44,663 nt of DNA from Halieaceae bacterium (GTDB lineage Bacteria; Pseudomonadota; Gammaproteobacteria; Pseudomonadales; Halieaceae): the NCBI GenBank assembly GCA_028280635.1, contig JANQLM010000022.1, forward strand, positions 1-44,663, given 5' to 3'. The stretch's first letter is position 1. The number at the start of each line of letters is the position of its first letter. This document shows positions 23,090 to 32,488 of the stretch, piece after piece. Under the pieces are notes generated by a model, which did no database searches, was not told where the DNA came from, and saw nothing but the letters and a program-made list of their open reading frames with translations. The position numbers and the translations under genes are program-made.

Positions 23090-23353
23090 TCAGTTCTGTT
23101 TGAGGGGATGGTCGTCGGGGAGTTGGCGGGAGATCCACAGGGCGAGTTTGTGTTTCATCTCGGGGATCTTTTCCTGGCCTTTGGCCAGCGGCTGGATGAG
23201 CTTGTCGTGGACCAGCAGGCGGTAGAGGTAGGTGATCTTGTCGTGGGCGGAGTCGGAGGCTTCGAAGGCGCCGACGCCGCGCTTGCGCGCGTAGAGCTCG
23301 CCGATGCGCAGCGCCTCGCTGACCAGTTCTGCCTCGTGTTTCAGCTTTGCCAT
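23090..23353 (-). CDS. Small conserved protein, DUF5062-like
   Basis: An 87-residue, mostly helical, soluble protein: MAKLKHEAELVSEALRIGEL, YARKRGVGAFEASDSAHDK, ITYLYRLLVHDKLIQPLAKG, then MKHKLALWISRQLPDDHPL. It resembles the small gammaproteobacterial DUF5062 family by memory of its LYRLLVHDKLIQPL and MKHKLALWI segments; the family name is uncertain. No catalytic motif or signal peptide is visible. It stands alone between rnpB and mraZ, on the opposite strand to both, and its promoter must lie in the shared AT-rich region upstream of mraZ. Confidence 0.65.
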   Translation of the reverse strand: MAKLKHEAELVSEALRIGELYARKRGVGAFEASDSAHDKITYLYRLLVHDKLIQPLAKGQEKIPEMKHKLALWISRQLPDDHPLKQN

Positions 23354-23634
23354 AGTGCACCACTACTCGGGTTTTTACCTCAATCCAAGATAGACCAGTC
23401 CGACCGCGGGGGGTGATTTTCCTTCCGGATAGGATTTTTAGATACATTTGTAATAACGAAGCACATTTTTAAGAAGAAATTAGTTTTCTACTTAAAGTAA
23501 AGTGTCAGAAGTGCGGCTTATGAGGCTGTTTTGGTGACTTTTTTATCGCTGAAAAGTGTCGCAAAATCTCGCCTGAATTCCCATTTTTTTGACGTAATTC
23601 ACTGAAATCCCAAGGTTTTTTGGCCTGGCCTGTA
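23354..23634. other. AT-rich intergenic region upstream of the dcw promoter
   Basis: The stretch is clearly AT-richer than its surroundings (23430-23620) and encodes nothing convincing. It should contain the promoter of the small minus-strand gene and any UP-like element for mraZ. TTGACG at 23589 has no matching -10 box. Confidence 0.4.
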
Positions 23635-23664
23635 TTGACAGTGTCGCGCGTGCCTCCCTATAGT
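23635..23664 (+). promoter_or_regulatory. Main dcw promoter (Pmra)
   Basis: A perfect TTGACA (23635-23640) and TATAGT (23659-23664) are separated by 18 bp. The first MraZ-type repeat begins at the last bases of the -10 box, the arrangement expected for MraZ repression. Confidence 0.8.
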
Positions 23665-23687
23665 GTCGAAAAGTGGGAATAAGTGGG
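23663..23687 (+). promoter_or_regulatory. MraZ box, three 10-bp-spaced repeats
   Basis: GTGTC (23663), GTGGG (23673) and GTGGG (23683) occur exactly 10 bp apart with AT-rich spacers. MraZ binds such GTGGG direct repeats in E. coli to repress its own operon. The first repeat is degenerate and overlaps the -10 box. Confidence 0.75.
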
Positions 23688-23733
23688 TTTTTTTGGTTTT
23701 CGGTGGTGATGAGGGGTCGCCGGACACCATTCA

Positions 23734-23748
23734 GTGGGGATCAGTGGC
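23734..23748 (+). promoter_or_regulatory. Possible second MraZ half-site pair at the mraZ start
   Basis: GTGGG (23734) and GTGGC (23744) are again 10 bp apart and end one base before the mraZ ATG. The first overlaps the GGGGA ribosome-binding sequence. A lone GTGGT lies at 23703, 20 bp from the last repeat of the main box. Confidence 0.45.
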
Positions 23749-23749
23749 A

Positions 23750-24205
23750 ATGTTTCGCGGGGTGCAACACATCAATATGGACGCCAAGGGCAGGCTGGCT
23801 ATGCCGGCCCGCCAGCGCGAGCCGTTGATGGCCCAGTGCGAGGGGCAGCTTGTTGCCACCATCGATACCCAGTCCCAATGCCTGTTCATCTACCCCTTGC
23901 CCGTGTGGGAGCAGATCGAGCAGGAGATCCAGGATCTCCCGGCCCTGAATCCCGCGGTCAAGCGCTTCCAACGCCTGGTCATCGGCTACGCCACCGACCT
24001 TGAGCTCGATGGCAACGGCCGCATCCTGTTGCCGGCGCCGCTGCGCGACTACGCGAAGCTTGAAAAGAAGCTGGTCCTGGTAGGCCAGGGCAAGAAGCTG
24101 GAACTGTGGTCCGAAGAGCTGTGGATGGCGGAGCGCGAACAGGCGCTGTCCGAGTCCGGTCCGGACGCGGCACTTCCCGAAGAATTGATGTCGCTGACGC
24201 TGTAG
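23750..24205 (+). CDS. mraZ: Transcriptional regulator / division protein MraZ
   Basis: A 151-residue regulator of the AbrB/SpoVT swapped-hairpin type. Two tandem domains are visible, each with a D-x-x-GR motif: MDAKGRLAMPARQRE near residue 10 and LDGNGRILLPAPLRDYA near 85. It binds GTGGG repeats in its own promoter as an oligomeric ring. ATG 23750 was chosen because MFRGVQHINMD is the standard MraZ start; upstream in-frame GTG codons fall inside the operator. It is the first gene of the dcw cluster. Confidence 0.95.
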   Translation: MFRGVQHINMDAKGRLAMPARQREPLMAQCEGQLVATIDTQSQCLFIYPLPVWEQIEQEIQDLPALNPAVKRFQRLVIGYATDLELDGNGRILLPAPLRDYAKLEKKLVLVGQGKKLELWSEELWMAEREQALSESGPDAALPEELMSLTL

Positions 24206-24214
24206 GGGGTCGGC

Positions 24215-25144
24215 ATGCATCAAACAGTGTTGTTGCGAGAGGCGGTGGATGCCCTCGTGACGGTTCGCGATGGCTACTACGTCGACGGTACCTTCGGACG
24301 CGGCGGCCACAGTCGCGCCATTCTTGCAGCGCTCAGCGCGGAGGGGAGTCTCTTGGGCGTCGACAAGGATCCACAGGCGACTGCGGTCGCCAGCGAGTTA
24401 AAGGAGGGCGACAGCCGGTTCGATTTTGAACACGGCTCGTTCGCCCAGCTTCCCCGTCAACTGCGCCGAAAGGGGATCGGCGCAGTTGACGGTATTTTAT
24501 TGGATCTCGGTGTTTCCAGCCCGCAGTTGGATGAGGCCGGGCGGGGATTTTCTTTCAGCCAGGATGGGCCCTTGGATATGCGCATGGATACCACCCAGGG
24601 ACAGACCGCCGCCGAATGGCTGGCAACGGCTTCCCACGGTGACATCGCCAGCGTATTGCGCGAGTACGGTGAGGAGCGCCACGCTGGTCGTATCGCCAGC
24701 GCCATCCTGCGCGCTTTGGAATCGGGCCCGATAGAGACCACCGGGCAACTGGCAAAGATCGTCTCCGAAGCCAACCCCAGTTGGGAGAAACACAAGCATC
24801 CCGCCACCCGTGCTTTCCAGGGCATCCGCATCTGGATCAACCGTGAGCTTGAAGATCTGGATACCCTGCTGGAATCGGCCGTGGATTTGCTGCGGCCTGG
24901 CGGGCGCCTGGTCATTATCAGCTTCCACTCGCTGGAAGACCGCATGGTCAAGCGCTTTATTCGCCGCATGAGCCGTGGTGAACAGCCGCCCCGCGGGGTC
25001 CCGGTCCGCGACAGCCAGGTGCGCAGACAGCTCGCCGCGGTTGGCCGCGCCATCAAGCCCTCCGCCGGGGAAGTGGCGGATAACCCGCGGGCGCGGAGCG
25101 CCGTTATGCGGGTTGCCGAACGCCTGCCCGAGGTGGCCGCGTGA
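24215..25144 (+). CDS. rsmH: 16S rRNA (cytosine-1402 N4)-methyltransferase
   Basis: A 309-residue SAM-dependent enzyme (MraW). [14 protein letters not shown], the SAM loop [16 protein letters not shown] near residue 25, [21 protein letters not shown] near 92, [15 protein letters not shown] near 198 and [17 protein letters not shown] near 233 are full family hallmarks. With RsmI, also in this window, it makes m4Cm1402 in the ribosomal P site. Its stop overlaps the ftsL start. Confidence 0.96.
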   Translation: MHQTVLLREAVDALVTVRDGYYVDGTFGRGGHSRAILAALSAEGSLLGVDKDPQATAVASELKEGDSRFDFEHGSFAQLPRQLRRKGIGAVDGILLDLGVSSPQLDEAGRGFSFSQDGPLDMRMDTTQGQTAAEWLATASHGDIASVLREYGEERHAGRIASAILRALESGPIETTGQLAKIVSEANPSWEKHKHPATRAFQGIRIWINRELEDLDTLLESAVDLLRPGGRLVIISFHSLEDRMVKRFIRRMSRGEQPPRGVPVRDSQVRRQLAAVGRAIKPSAGEVADNPRARSAVMRVAERLPEVAA

Positions 25145-25470
25145 AACCTGCCGCCAACAGGCCGGCGCCAGGCTGGATGGTGGTCAACCTGGGCCTGCTG
25201 GTGGCGGTTGTGGCGACGGCGGTGTCTATTGTCGGTGCCTCCCACCAGTGCCGTCAGGCCTATGCCAGCCTGCAGGCACTGCAGTCCTCGCAATGGGACA
25301 TGCAGGAACAGTGGGGCAAGCTGCTGCTGGAGCAGAGCACCTGGGCGGCCCACCACCGCGTCGAGCAGTTGGCCCGCAAGGAGCTGGATATGCGCCTGCC
25401 GCGGGCGTCCGAGCTGCAGGTGGTGGTGCCCGGCGTCGACCCGGGTGCGGTAGCGGGAACGGCACCATGA
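25141..25470 (+). CDS. ftsL: Cell division protein FtsL
   Basis: A 109-residue bitopic membrane protein. It has a short cytoplasmic tail, one helix ([20 protein letters not shown], residues 12-31), then a periplasmic coiled coil rich in Q, L and E ([20 protein letters not shown] ... [11 protein letters not shown]), with the late LxMRLP block typical of FtsL. It joins FtsB and FtsQ to control FtsWI. GTG 25141 overlaps the rsmH stop as GTGA. The identification rests on topology and position because FtsL diverges quickly. Confidence 0.9.
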   Translation: MKPAANRPAPGWMVVNLGLLVAVVATAVSIVGASHQCRQAYASLQALQSSQWDMQEQWGKLLLEQSTWAAHHRVEQLARKELDMRLPRASELQVVVPGVDPGAVAGTAP

Positions 25471-27197
25471 GTGATGCGGCGATTAACCCGGTTTCGCCCT
25501 GGCGCGGCCACCTGATGGCCACATTTATCACCCTATTATTCGGGCTGCTGGTGTGGCGGGTGCTGAGCCTGCAGGTGCTGGACAACGATCGGGGTTATGC
25601 CTTCCTGCAGGACCAGGGGGAGGCGCGCTATGTTCGCAGTGCAGAGATCCCGGCCTATCGCGGCATCGTGTCCGATCGTCGCGGTGAGCCGCTGGCAGTC
25701 AGCACCCCGGTCATCAGCCTGTGGGCCAATCCGCGCCAGCTGGCCGAGTCGGGCCGTGTTTCCGAACTGGAATCTGCCCTTGGCCTTGAGGGCGGCGCAC
25801 TGTTGCGGCGCCTGGAAAATTACGCCACGCGAGAATTCATGTACCTGCAACGCCATATGACCCCGCCCGAGGCGCGCGCCGTGCTGCGTCGCAAGATTCC
25901 CGGCGTGGGCGGTCGCCGGGAGTATCAACGCTACTACCCGGCGGGTGAGGTGGCGGCTCATGTGGTGGGTATGACCGATGTCGACGATCGCGGCATCGAG
26001 GGCATGGAGCTCGCCTTCGAAGACTGGCTCAAGGGCGCTTCCGGCCGCAAGCAGGTGATCAAGGATCTGCACGGGGAGGTCGTGCGCGATATCGGTGAGC
26101 TTCGCGCTGCCCAGCCTGGGCGTGACCTCACCCTCAGTATCGACCTGCGCCTACAGTACCTCGCACATCGCGAGCTCCAGCGGGCGGTGGCCAGCACCGG
26201 AGCGAAGGCGGGTACCGTGGTCACCCTGGACAGCCGTACCGGCGAAGTGCTGGCGCTGGTCAACTACCCGACCTACAACCCCAACGGACGCGGCAGCCTG
26301 AAGCCTGGCAGCGCGCGCAACCGCGCGCTGACGGATGTATTTGAACCCGGCTCCACCATGAAGCCGCTGACGCTGGTGGCGGCGCTGGAAAGTGGGCTGT
26401 ACACCCCGGACACGGTGATCGATACCTCGCCGGGCCGCGTGCAGGTCGGCAGCAAGGTGCTGCTGGACCCCGTCAACTACGGGGAGCTGAGTGTGGCGCG
26501 CATCGTCGCCAAGTCAAGCCAGGTCGGCATCGTCAAAATTGCTCTCAGCCTCAATGAGCAGGCGGTGTGGCAGGCCTTTACCCGATTTGGGCTGGGCGAA
26601 AACCCCGGTACCGGATTCCCCGGCGAAAGTGCTGGCGTTTTGCCGTTCCGCGATCGCTGGCGTGATATCGAGCGCGCCACCCTGGCCTACGGTTACGGCC
26701 TGGCGGTCACCCCGCTGCAACTCGCCCGCGCTTATGCCGTACTGGCCAACGACGGCAAGTTGGTGGCGCCAAGCCTGCTGCGGCTGGAGAGCGCCGCGGC
26801 GGTAGACGCCCGCCAGGTCGTCGAGCCCGCCGTCGCCCGCCAGGTGCTCGACGTCCTGCACGGTGTGACCAGTGAAGAGGGTACCGCCCGCAGCGCCCGG
26901 GTTGAGGGCTACGGCGTGGCCGGTAAGACCGGCACCGCCCACAAGGTGGACAAAGGTGGCTACGCCGATGATCGCTACCTGGCTTTTTTTGCCGGTATCG
27001 CCCCGGTGCGTGAGCCGCGGCTGGTCACGGTTGTGCTGATCGATGAGCCGTCCGGAGACCGCTACTATGGCGGCGAGGTGGCGGCGCCGGTGTTCTCCCG
27101 GATTACCGAGGGCGCGCTGCGGCTGCTCAATGTGGTGCCGGACCAGGCTTCTCCGGAGCTGTCGCTGGGTCGTCCGCCAGTGGGAGGAGAGGCATGA
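25467..27197 (+). CDS. ftsI: Peptidoglycan D,D-transpeptidase FtsI (PBP3)
   Basis: A 576-residue class B penicillin-binding protein that cross-links septal peptidoglycan. It has one N-terminal membrane helix (residues 15-35) and a pedestal domain with RGIVSDRRGEPLAVST near 60. The transpeptidase domain holds the active-site serine in FEPGSTMKPL, the second motif at SSQVG and the third at GKTGTAHK. ATG 25467 overlaps the ftsL stop (ATGA); the open frame reaches further upstream but only as an antisense-free overlap with rsmH/ftsL. Confidence 0.96.
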   Translation: MSDAAINPVSPWRGHLMATFITLLFGLLVWRVLSLQVLDNDRGYAFLQDQGEARYVRSAEIPAYRGIVSDRRGEPLAVSTPVISLWANPRQLAESGRVSELESALGLEGGALLRRLENYATREFMYLQRHMTPPEARAVLRRKIPGVGGRREYQRYYPAGEVAAHVVGMTDVDDRGIEGMELAFEDWLKGASGRKQVIKDLHGEVVRDIGELRAAQPGRDLTLSIDLRLQYLAHRELQRAVASTGAKAGTVVTLDSRTGEVLALVNYPTYNPNGRGSLKPGSARNRALTDVFEPGSTMKPLTLVAALESGLYTPDTVIDTSPGRVQVGSKVLLDPVNYGELSVARIVAKSSQVGIVKIALSLNEQAVWQAFTRFGLGENPGTGFPGESAGVLPFRDRWRDIERATLAYGYGLAVTPLQLARAYAVLANDGKLVAPSLLRLESAAAVDARQVVEPAVARQVLDVLHGVTSEEGTARSARVEGYGVAGKTGTAHKVDKGGYADDRYLAFFAGIAPVREPRLVTVVLIDEPSGDRYYGGEVAAPVFSRITEGALRLLNVVPDQASPELSLGRPPVGGEA

Positions 27198-28678
27198 TGG
27201 CCCTGCCGCGCAGCCCGGGGCATGCGGTGCCCCTGTTTCGGTTGTTGCTGGGTATCGCCGAATCGGTGGCGCTGCCGGTCTACGGGGTGGAGATTGACAG
27301 TCGCAAGGTCCAGCCCGGCGACCTGTTCCTGGCCATGCCCGGTGAACAACACGACGGCCGCAACTACATCGCCGCCGCCGCCGAGGCCGGCGCCTGCGCC
27401 GTGGTCGCCGAGGCCGGCGTTTCGGCTGAACAGCGCGCCGCCGCCGGGCAGGTGCCGCTGGTAGAGGTGGCGGACCTGGCCAGCCAGGCCGGCATTATTG
27501 CGTCACGCTTTTTCGGCCGGCCCAGTGAACAGATACTGACAGTCGGCGTCACGGGTACCAACGGCAAGACCACGACTTCGCGGGTGCTGGCCCAGCTGCT
27601 GCGCCGACATACCGGCGGCTGTGGTGTGATTGGCACCCTTGGGGCCACGCTCGGCAACGACGCGGTGGATGCCGCCAATACCACGCCCGATGCCCTCAGT
27701 CTGCAGCGCCAGTTAGCGGAGTGGCATGCGGATGCCGTGCCGGCTGCGGTGCTGGAAGTGTCTTCACACAGCCTGGTGCAGGGTCGCGTCAGTGGCATGT
27801 ATTTCGATGTCGCCGTGTTCACCAACCTGACACACGAACACCTCGACTACCACGGCGACATGGAAAGCTATGCCGCCGCCAAGGCCCGTCTGTTTGCGGC
27901 CCCCGGGCTGCGCTATGCCATCGTCAATCGCGATGACCCCTATGCCGACACGATGCTGGCAGTACTGGCGCCTGAAGTGCAGGTCATCGACTATGCACTG
28001 GAGCGCGATGCCCTGGTGACGGCCAGCGATATCGCCTATCACCACGGCGGCCTGGAGGCGACTTTGAAGAGCCCCTGGGGTGAAGGCCTGGTGCACAGCC
28101 CGATGGCTGGCGACTTTAATCTATCGAATCTGCTGGCCGCAATCAGCGCCGCCTGCTGCAGTGGCATGCCATTGGCTGAGGCATTGGAGTGCGTGCCGCG
28201 GCTCGCCGGTGTCGATGGTCGCATGCAGTATGTCGACAATGACCGCGAGCTGCAGCTGGTGGTGGATTATGCCCACACACCGGATGCGCTGGCCCAGGCC
28301 CTGCGCGCCCTCCGCGCTCACACCGAGGGTGAGCTGCACTGCGTGTTCGGCTGTGGAGGCAATCGCGATCGCGACAAGCGTCCGCTGATGGGTCGCGCCG
28401 CGGACCAGCTTGCGGACCGGGTGGTTGTGACCAGCGACAATCCGCGGCATGAAGATCCTTCTGCGATCATCGACGATATTCTGCCAGGCATTGCCGGCCC
28501 TCATGAAGTTGAGCCGGACCGGGCGCGGGCCATAGCGCTGGCGGTAGCGACCGCGGCGCCGGGGGACTGCGTGCTGGTGGCCGGCAAGGGTCACGAGACT
28601 TACCAGCAGGTCGGTGATGAGCGCCTGGATTTCAGCGATGTCGCGGAACTCAGGCGCGCCCTGAGAGACTCGACGTGA
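27194..28678 (+). CDS. murE: UDP-MurNAc-tripeptide synthetase MurE (meso-DAP adding)
   Basis: A 494-residue Mur ligase that adds the third amino acid of the peptidoglycan stem. EIDSRKVQPGDLFLAMPG near residue 32, the ATP loop GVTGTNGKTTTSRVL near 118, TNLTHEHLDYHGDMESY near 211 and TSDNPRHEDP near 414 are visible. The DNPR form of the last motif marks meso-diaminopimelate specificity rather than lysine. ATG 27194 overlaps the ftsI stop. Confidence 0.97.
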   Translation: MMALPRSPGHAVPLFRLLLGIAESVALPVYGVEIDSRKVQPGDLFLAMPGEQHDGRNYIAAAAEAGACAVVAEAGVSAEQRAAAGQVPLVEVADLASQAGIIASRFFGRPSEQILTVGVTGTNGKTTTSRVLAQLLRRHTGGCGVIGTLGATLGNDAVDAANTTPDALSLQRQLAEWHADAVPAAVLEVSSHSLVQGRVSGMYFDVAVFTNLTHEHLDYHGDMESYAAAKARLFAAPGLRYAIVNRDDPYADTMLAVLAPEVQVIDYALERDALVTASDIAYHHGGLEATLKSPWGEGLVHSPMAGDFNLSNLLAAISAACCSGMPLAEALECVPRLAGVDGRMQYVDNDRELQLVVDYAHTPDALAQALRALRAHTEGELHCVFGCGGNRDRDKRPLMGRAADQLADRVVVTSDNPRHEDPSAIIDDILPGIAGPHEVEPDRARAIALAVATAAPGDCVLVAGKGHETYQQVGDERLDFSDVAELRRALRDST

Positions 28679-30033
28679 TGCGCGCCTTGTCCCTGGCTGA
28701 GCTCACCGGGCCGCTGCAGGCGACCCTGCATGGCGCCGACGTCTCGGTAGATTCGGTGTCTACCGACAGCCGCTCGGTGGAGCCGGGCCAGCTGTTTGTG
28801 GCGCTGCGGGGCGAGCGCTTCGATGGCCATGACTTCCTGCCGGCGGTGGCCGAGGCGGGTGCCGCGGCGGCGCTGGTTGCCGAGACTGGTACTGTCGACC
28901 TGCCGCAGCTTCAGGTAGCCGATACCGAACTGGCGCTGGGACGGCTCGGCGCCTTCAACCGCGATCAGTTTCACGGCCCGCTGCTGGGTATCACCGGCAG
29001 CAGCGGCAAGACCTCGGTGAAAAACATGCTGGCGGCCATACTCATGACCGCCGGTCCGACGCTGGCCACCGAGGGCAATCTCAACAATGAAATCGGCATG
29101 CCGCTGACCCTGCTGCGGCTGGCGCCGGAGCACCGCTACGCCGTGATTGAGATGGGGGCTGGCAAGCCCGGTGATATCGCCTACCTGGCCTCGCTGGCGC
29201 GACCGCGTATCTCGCTGCTCCTCAATGTCATGCCGGCGCACCTGGAGCGCATGGGTTCGCTGCGCGGTATCGCCGAAACCAAGGGTGCCATCCTCTGCGG
29301 CGCCGAGGTGGCAGTGTTCCCCCACGACAGCGAATACACCGACTACTGGCGCGAACTGGCCGGGGACGCCCAGCGCCTGGAGTTCGCCTTCGATGATTCG
29401 GCACCGGTCCACGTGACTGATCTTGAACTCCACGAGCTGGGTTCGCGATTTACGCTGCGTATCGAATCCGAAGCGGTCCCGATCGAGTTGCCGTTGCCGG
29501 GTCGCCACAGCGTCGCCAACGCCATGGCGGCGGGGGCGGCGGCGCGAGCGGCGGGCGCCAGCGCTGAACAGATTGCCGCCGGGCTGGCGGCCGTGCCCGC
29601 CACTGGCGGGCGCCTGGTGCGGCGGGCAGGTCGCGATGGCCTCTCGGTCATTGACGACAGTTACAACGCTAACCCGGGTTCCGTGAATGCCGCCATCGAT
29701 GTGCTGGCCGGCATGTCCGGCCGCCGCGTGCTGGCGCTGGGCACCATGGCCGAACTGGGTGACGCGGCGGACCAGTTGCACCGGGAAGTGGGCGAGTACG
29801 CACGCCGTGCCGGGCTCGACGGGCTGTGGACCGCGGGCCCGTACACCGAGCATGCCGCGGCGGGCTTCGGCGCCGGCGCCGAGCACTTTGGTAGCCGTGA
29901 GGCGCTGCTGGCTGCACTGCCGGCGCTGGCGCAGGCGGGCGACGTGGTGCTGGTCAAGGGCTCGCGCAGCGCCGGCATGGAACAGGTAGTGGCGGCACTG
30001 TTGCCCGCGGCTGCCAATGGGGAGGGCAAGTAG
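28678..30033 (+). CDS. murF: UDP-MurNAc-pentapeptide synthetase MurF
   Basis: A 451-residue Mur ligase that adds D-Ala-D-Ala. The N-terminal domain has STDSRSVEPGQLFVALRGERFDG. GITGSSGKTSVKNML near residue 107 is the ATP loop, followed by ATEGNLNNEIGMPLTLL and VIEMGAGKPGDIAYL. The C-terminal domain has VIDDSYNANPGSVNAAID near 324. ATG 28678 gives a TGATG junction with murE; a GTG one codon earlier is an equal alternative. The stop touches the mraY ATG. Confidence 0.96.
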   Translation: MRALSLAELTGPLQATLHGADVSVDSVSTDSRSVEPGQLFVALRGERFDGHDFLPAVAEAGAAAALVAETGTVDLPQLQVADTELALGRLGAFNRDQFHGPLLGITGSSGKTSVKNMLAAILMTAGPTLATEGNLNNEIGMPLTLLRLAPEHRYAVIEMGAGKPGDIAYLASLARPRISLLLNVMPAHLERMGSLRGIAETKGAILCGAEVAVFPHDSEYTDYWRELAGDAQRLEFAFDDSAPVHVTDLELHELGSRFTLRIESEAVPIELPLPGRHSVANAMAAGAAARAAGASAEQIAAGLAAVPATGGRLVRRAGRDGLSVIDDSYNANPGSVNAAIDVLAGMSGRRVLALGTMAELGDAADQLHREVGEYARRAGLDGLWTAGPYTEHAAAGFGAGAEHFGSREALLAALPALAQAGDVVLVKGSRSAGMEQVVAALLPAAANGEGK

Positions 30034-31116
30034 ATGTTGCTGTACCTGGCTGACTACCTGGCAACGCTGGACTCGGGCTTCGCCGTATTCCAGTACCTCA
30101 CCTTCCGCGGCATCCTCGGCGTGGCAACCGCGCTGGCGATTTCACTGCTGGTAGGCCCCTTCATGATCCGCCGCCTGAACTACCACCAGATTGGCCAGGC
30201 GGTGCGCGACGATGGGCCGGAGACCCACCTTAGCAAGAGCGGGACCCCGACCATGGGCGGGGCGCTGATCCTGGTGGCCATCTTTATCAGCACACTGCTG
30301 TGGAGCGACCTCGCCAATCCCTACGTGTGGCTGGTGCTGTTTGTGACGCTGGTGTTTGGTGCCGTGGGTTGGGTGGACGACTGGCGCAAAGTCATGCGCC
30401 AGGATCCCACCGGGCTGCCGGCCCGCTGGAAGTACTTATGGCAGTCGGTGGCGGGCCTGGGATTCGCTCTCTACCTCTATTTCTATATCGATACCCCGGT
30501 GGCGACCCAACTGTTTGTGCCCTTTTTCAAGGACTTCGCCTGGGAAATGGGCCCGCTGTTCGTCGTGCTGACCTATTTCGTGGTGGTCGGTGCCAGCAAC
30601 GCGGTCAACCTGACCGACGGCCTCGATGGACTGGCCATCCTGCCCACTGTGCTGGTGGGCTCCGCGCTGGGCATCATCGCCTACGTCACCGGCCACGTGC
30701 AGTTTGCCGAGTACCTGCACATTCCCTATGTGGCGGGTACCGGCGAACTGGTGGTGTTCTGCGGTGCCATGGCGGGCGCCGGCGTGGGTTTCCTGTGGTT
30801 CAACACCTACCCGGCCATGGTGTTCATGGGCGATGTGGGCGCGCTGGCGCTGGGCGCCGCGCTGGGAGCGGTGGCGGTGATTACCCGCCACGAAATTGTG
30901 TTCTTCATCATGGGCGGCATCTTTGTACTCGAAACCGTATCGGTGATTCTCCAGGTGGCCAGTTTCAAACTCACCGGTAAGCGCATTTTCCGCATGGCGC
31001 CTATTCACCACCATTTTGAATTGAAGGGCTGGCCCGAACCGCGAGTCATCGTGCGCTTCTGGATTATCACGGTGATGCTGGTGCTGTTTGGCCTGGCCAC
31101 CCTGAAGCTGCGCTAG
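30034..31116 (+). CDS. mraY: Phospho-N-acetylmuramoyl-pentapeptide transferase
   Basis: A 360-residue, ten-helix inner-membrane enzyme that makes lipid I from UDP-MurNAc-pentapeptide and undecaprenyl phosphate. Landmarks are the cytoplasmic loop [13 protein letters not shown] near residue 65, [11 protein letters not shown] with the catalytic aspartates near 115, [10 protein letters not shown] near 196, [13 protein letters not shown] near 267 and the histidine cluster [13 protein letters not shown] near 324. It is directly adjacent to murF. Confidence 0.97.
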   Translation: MLLYLADYLATLDSGFAVFQYLTFRGILGVATALAISLLVGPFMIRRLNYHQIGQAVRDDGPETHLSKSGTPTMGGALILVAIFISTLLWSDLANPYVWLVLFVTLVFGAVGWVDDWRKVMRQDPTGLPARWKYLWQSVAGLGFALYLYFYIDTPVATQLFVPFFKDFAWEMGPLFVVLTYFVVVGASNAVNLTDGLDGLAILPTVLVGSALGIIAYVTGHVQFAEYLHIPYVAGTGELVVFCGAMAGAGVGFLWFNTYPAMVFMGDVGALALGAALGAVAVITRHEIVFFIMGGIFVLETVSVILQVASFKLTGKRIFRMAPIHHHFELKGWPEPRVIVRFWIITVMLVLFGLATLKLR

Positions 31117-31132
31117 GGATATGGGAGTCGCT

Positions 31133-32488
31133 ATGGCCGACAAACTGATCGCGAGCTCTGAAACACCCCTGGTGGTGGGACTGGGCAGCACCGGTTTGTC
31201 CTGCGTGCGCTATTTCAGTCGCCGCGGCATACCCTGCGCGGTGGCGGATTCCCGCGAGGCGCCGCCGGGCCTGGACGACCTGCTGGCAGAGTATCCCGAT
31301 CTGTCGGTGCAACTCGGCCCGCTGGACGCCGAGAGGCTCAAGGCCGCCGGTCGGCTGGTGGTCAGCCCGGGCCTGGGCCTGGACGAGCCGGCGATTGCCG
31401 CGGCGCTGGCCGCCGGGGTGCCGGTCTGCGGCGACATCGACCTGTTCTGTGAAGAGGCGGCTGCGCCGGTTGTCGGAATCACCGGCTCCAACGGCAAGTC
31501 CACGGTGACGGCCCTGGTCGGCGAGATGGCGGCTGCCGCGGGTCGCCGGGTCGCCGTGGGTGGCAACCTGGGCACACCGGCCCTGGACCTGTTGCAAGAG
31601 GACGTCCAACTCTACGTGCTGGAACTCTCCAGCTTTCAGCTTGAGCGCGCCGGCAAGCTGGGCCTGGCGCTGGCCACGGTACTGAATATGTCGCCGGACC
31701 ACCTCGACCGGCACCACGGCATGCAGGCCTACCACGCCGCCAAGCACCGCATCTTCCTAAACTGTGAGGCCGTGGTCTTCAATCGGCAGGATCCCCTGTC
31801 CCGGCCGCTGCAGGCTGACTCCACCCCGAGCTGGAGTTTTGGTCTGGACGCCCCGGACCGGCGCGGCTATGGGCTGCGGGAGCACCAGGGCGAGCAGTGG
31901 ATCTTTCGTGAGTTTCAGCCCTTTATGCCGGCCGCCGAGCTGCGGCTGGTGGGCCGACACAACCTGGCAAACGGCCTCGCTGCCCTGGCCCTGGGCGAAC
32001 TGCTGGCGCTACCCGCTGAGGCCATGCGCCAGGCGCTGCGTGAGTTCCCGGGCCTGCCCCATCGCAGCCAGTTGGTGGGTGAGGCCCGTGGCCTGCGTTT
32101 CGTGAACGACTCCAAGGCCACCAACCCTGGGGCCACGATAGCCGCGTTGCGCGGTTTCGAGGACGGCCTGGTGCTGATCCTCGGCGGCCAGGGCAAAGGC
32201 GCCGACTTTGCCGAGCTCGCGCTGGAAGCGGCGCGCCGCTGCCGCGCAGTTGTCCTGATGGGCGAGGATGCGGCCTTGCTGGAGGCGGCCCTGCCGGCTG
32301 AGTTACCGCGCCAGCGGGTGGCGGATATGGATGCCGCTGTCGACGCCGCAGTGGCCTTTGCCGCAGATGGCGATGTGGTGTTGCTGTCACCGGCCTGTGC
32401 CAGCTTCGACATGTACAGGGGCTTCGCCCAGCGCGGTGAAGTCTTCTGCCAGAGTGTGGCGCGCTACCTCGATGGGGGTTCGTCATGA
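31133..32488 (+). CDS. murD: UDP-MurNAc-L-alanine:D-glutamate ligase MurD
   Basis: A 451-residue Mur ligase. VVGLGSTGLSCVRYF at the N-terminus is the Rossmann loop, VVGITGSNGKSTVTALV near residue 117 the ATP loop, ELSSFQLE and NMSPDHLDRHHGM the central domain, and FVNDSKATNPGATIAAL near 325 the C-terminal hinge. ATG 31133 is preferred to ATG 31121 because GGGAG lies five bases ahead of it, while 31121 abuts an AGGGAT. Confidence 0.95.
   Translation: MADKLIASSETPLVVGLGSTGLSCVRYFSRRGIPCAVADSREAPPGLDDLLAEYPDLSVQLGPLDAERLKAAGRLVVSPGLGLDEPAIAAALAAGVPVCGDIDLFCEEAAAPVVGITGSNGKSTVTALVGEMAAAAGRRVAVGGNLGTPALDLLQEDVQLYVLELSSFQLERAGKLGLALATVLNMSPDHLDRHHGMQAYHAAKHRIFLNCEAVVFNRQDPLSRPLQADSTPSWSFGLDAPDRRGYGLREHQGEQWIFREFQPFMPAAELRLVGRHNLANGLAALALGELLALPAEAMRQALREFPGLPHRSQLVGEARGLRFVNDSKATNPGATIAALRGFEDGLVLILGGQGKGADFAELALEAARRCRAVVLMGEDAALLEAALPAELPRQRVADMDAAVDAAVAFAADGDVVLLSPACASFDMYRGFAQRGEVFCQSVARYLDGGSS

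Noticed and set aside
23663-23749. N-terminal extension of MraZ from an upstream GTG
   Set aside because: It would translate the -10 box edge and the MraZ operator and adds 29 residues with no MraZ homology.
28600-29886. A 428-codon open frame antisense to murF
   Set aside because: Composition is low-complexity G, R, H, Q and A, with no motif; murF on the other strand is unmistakable.
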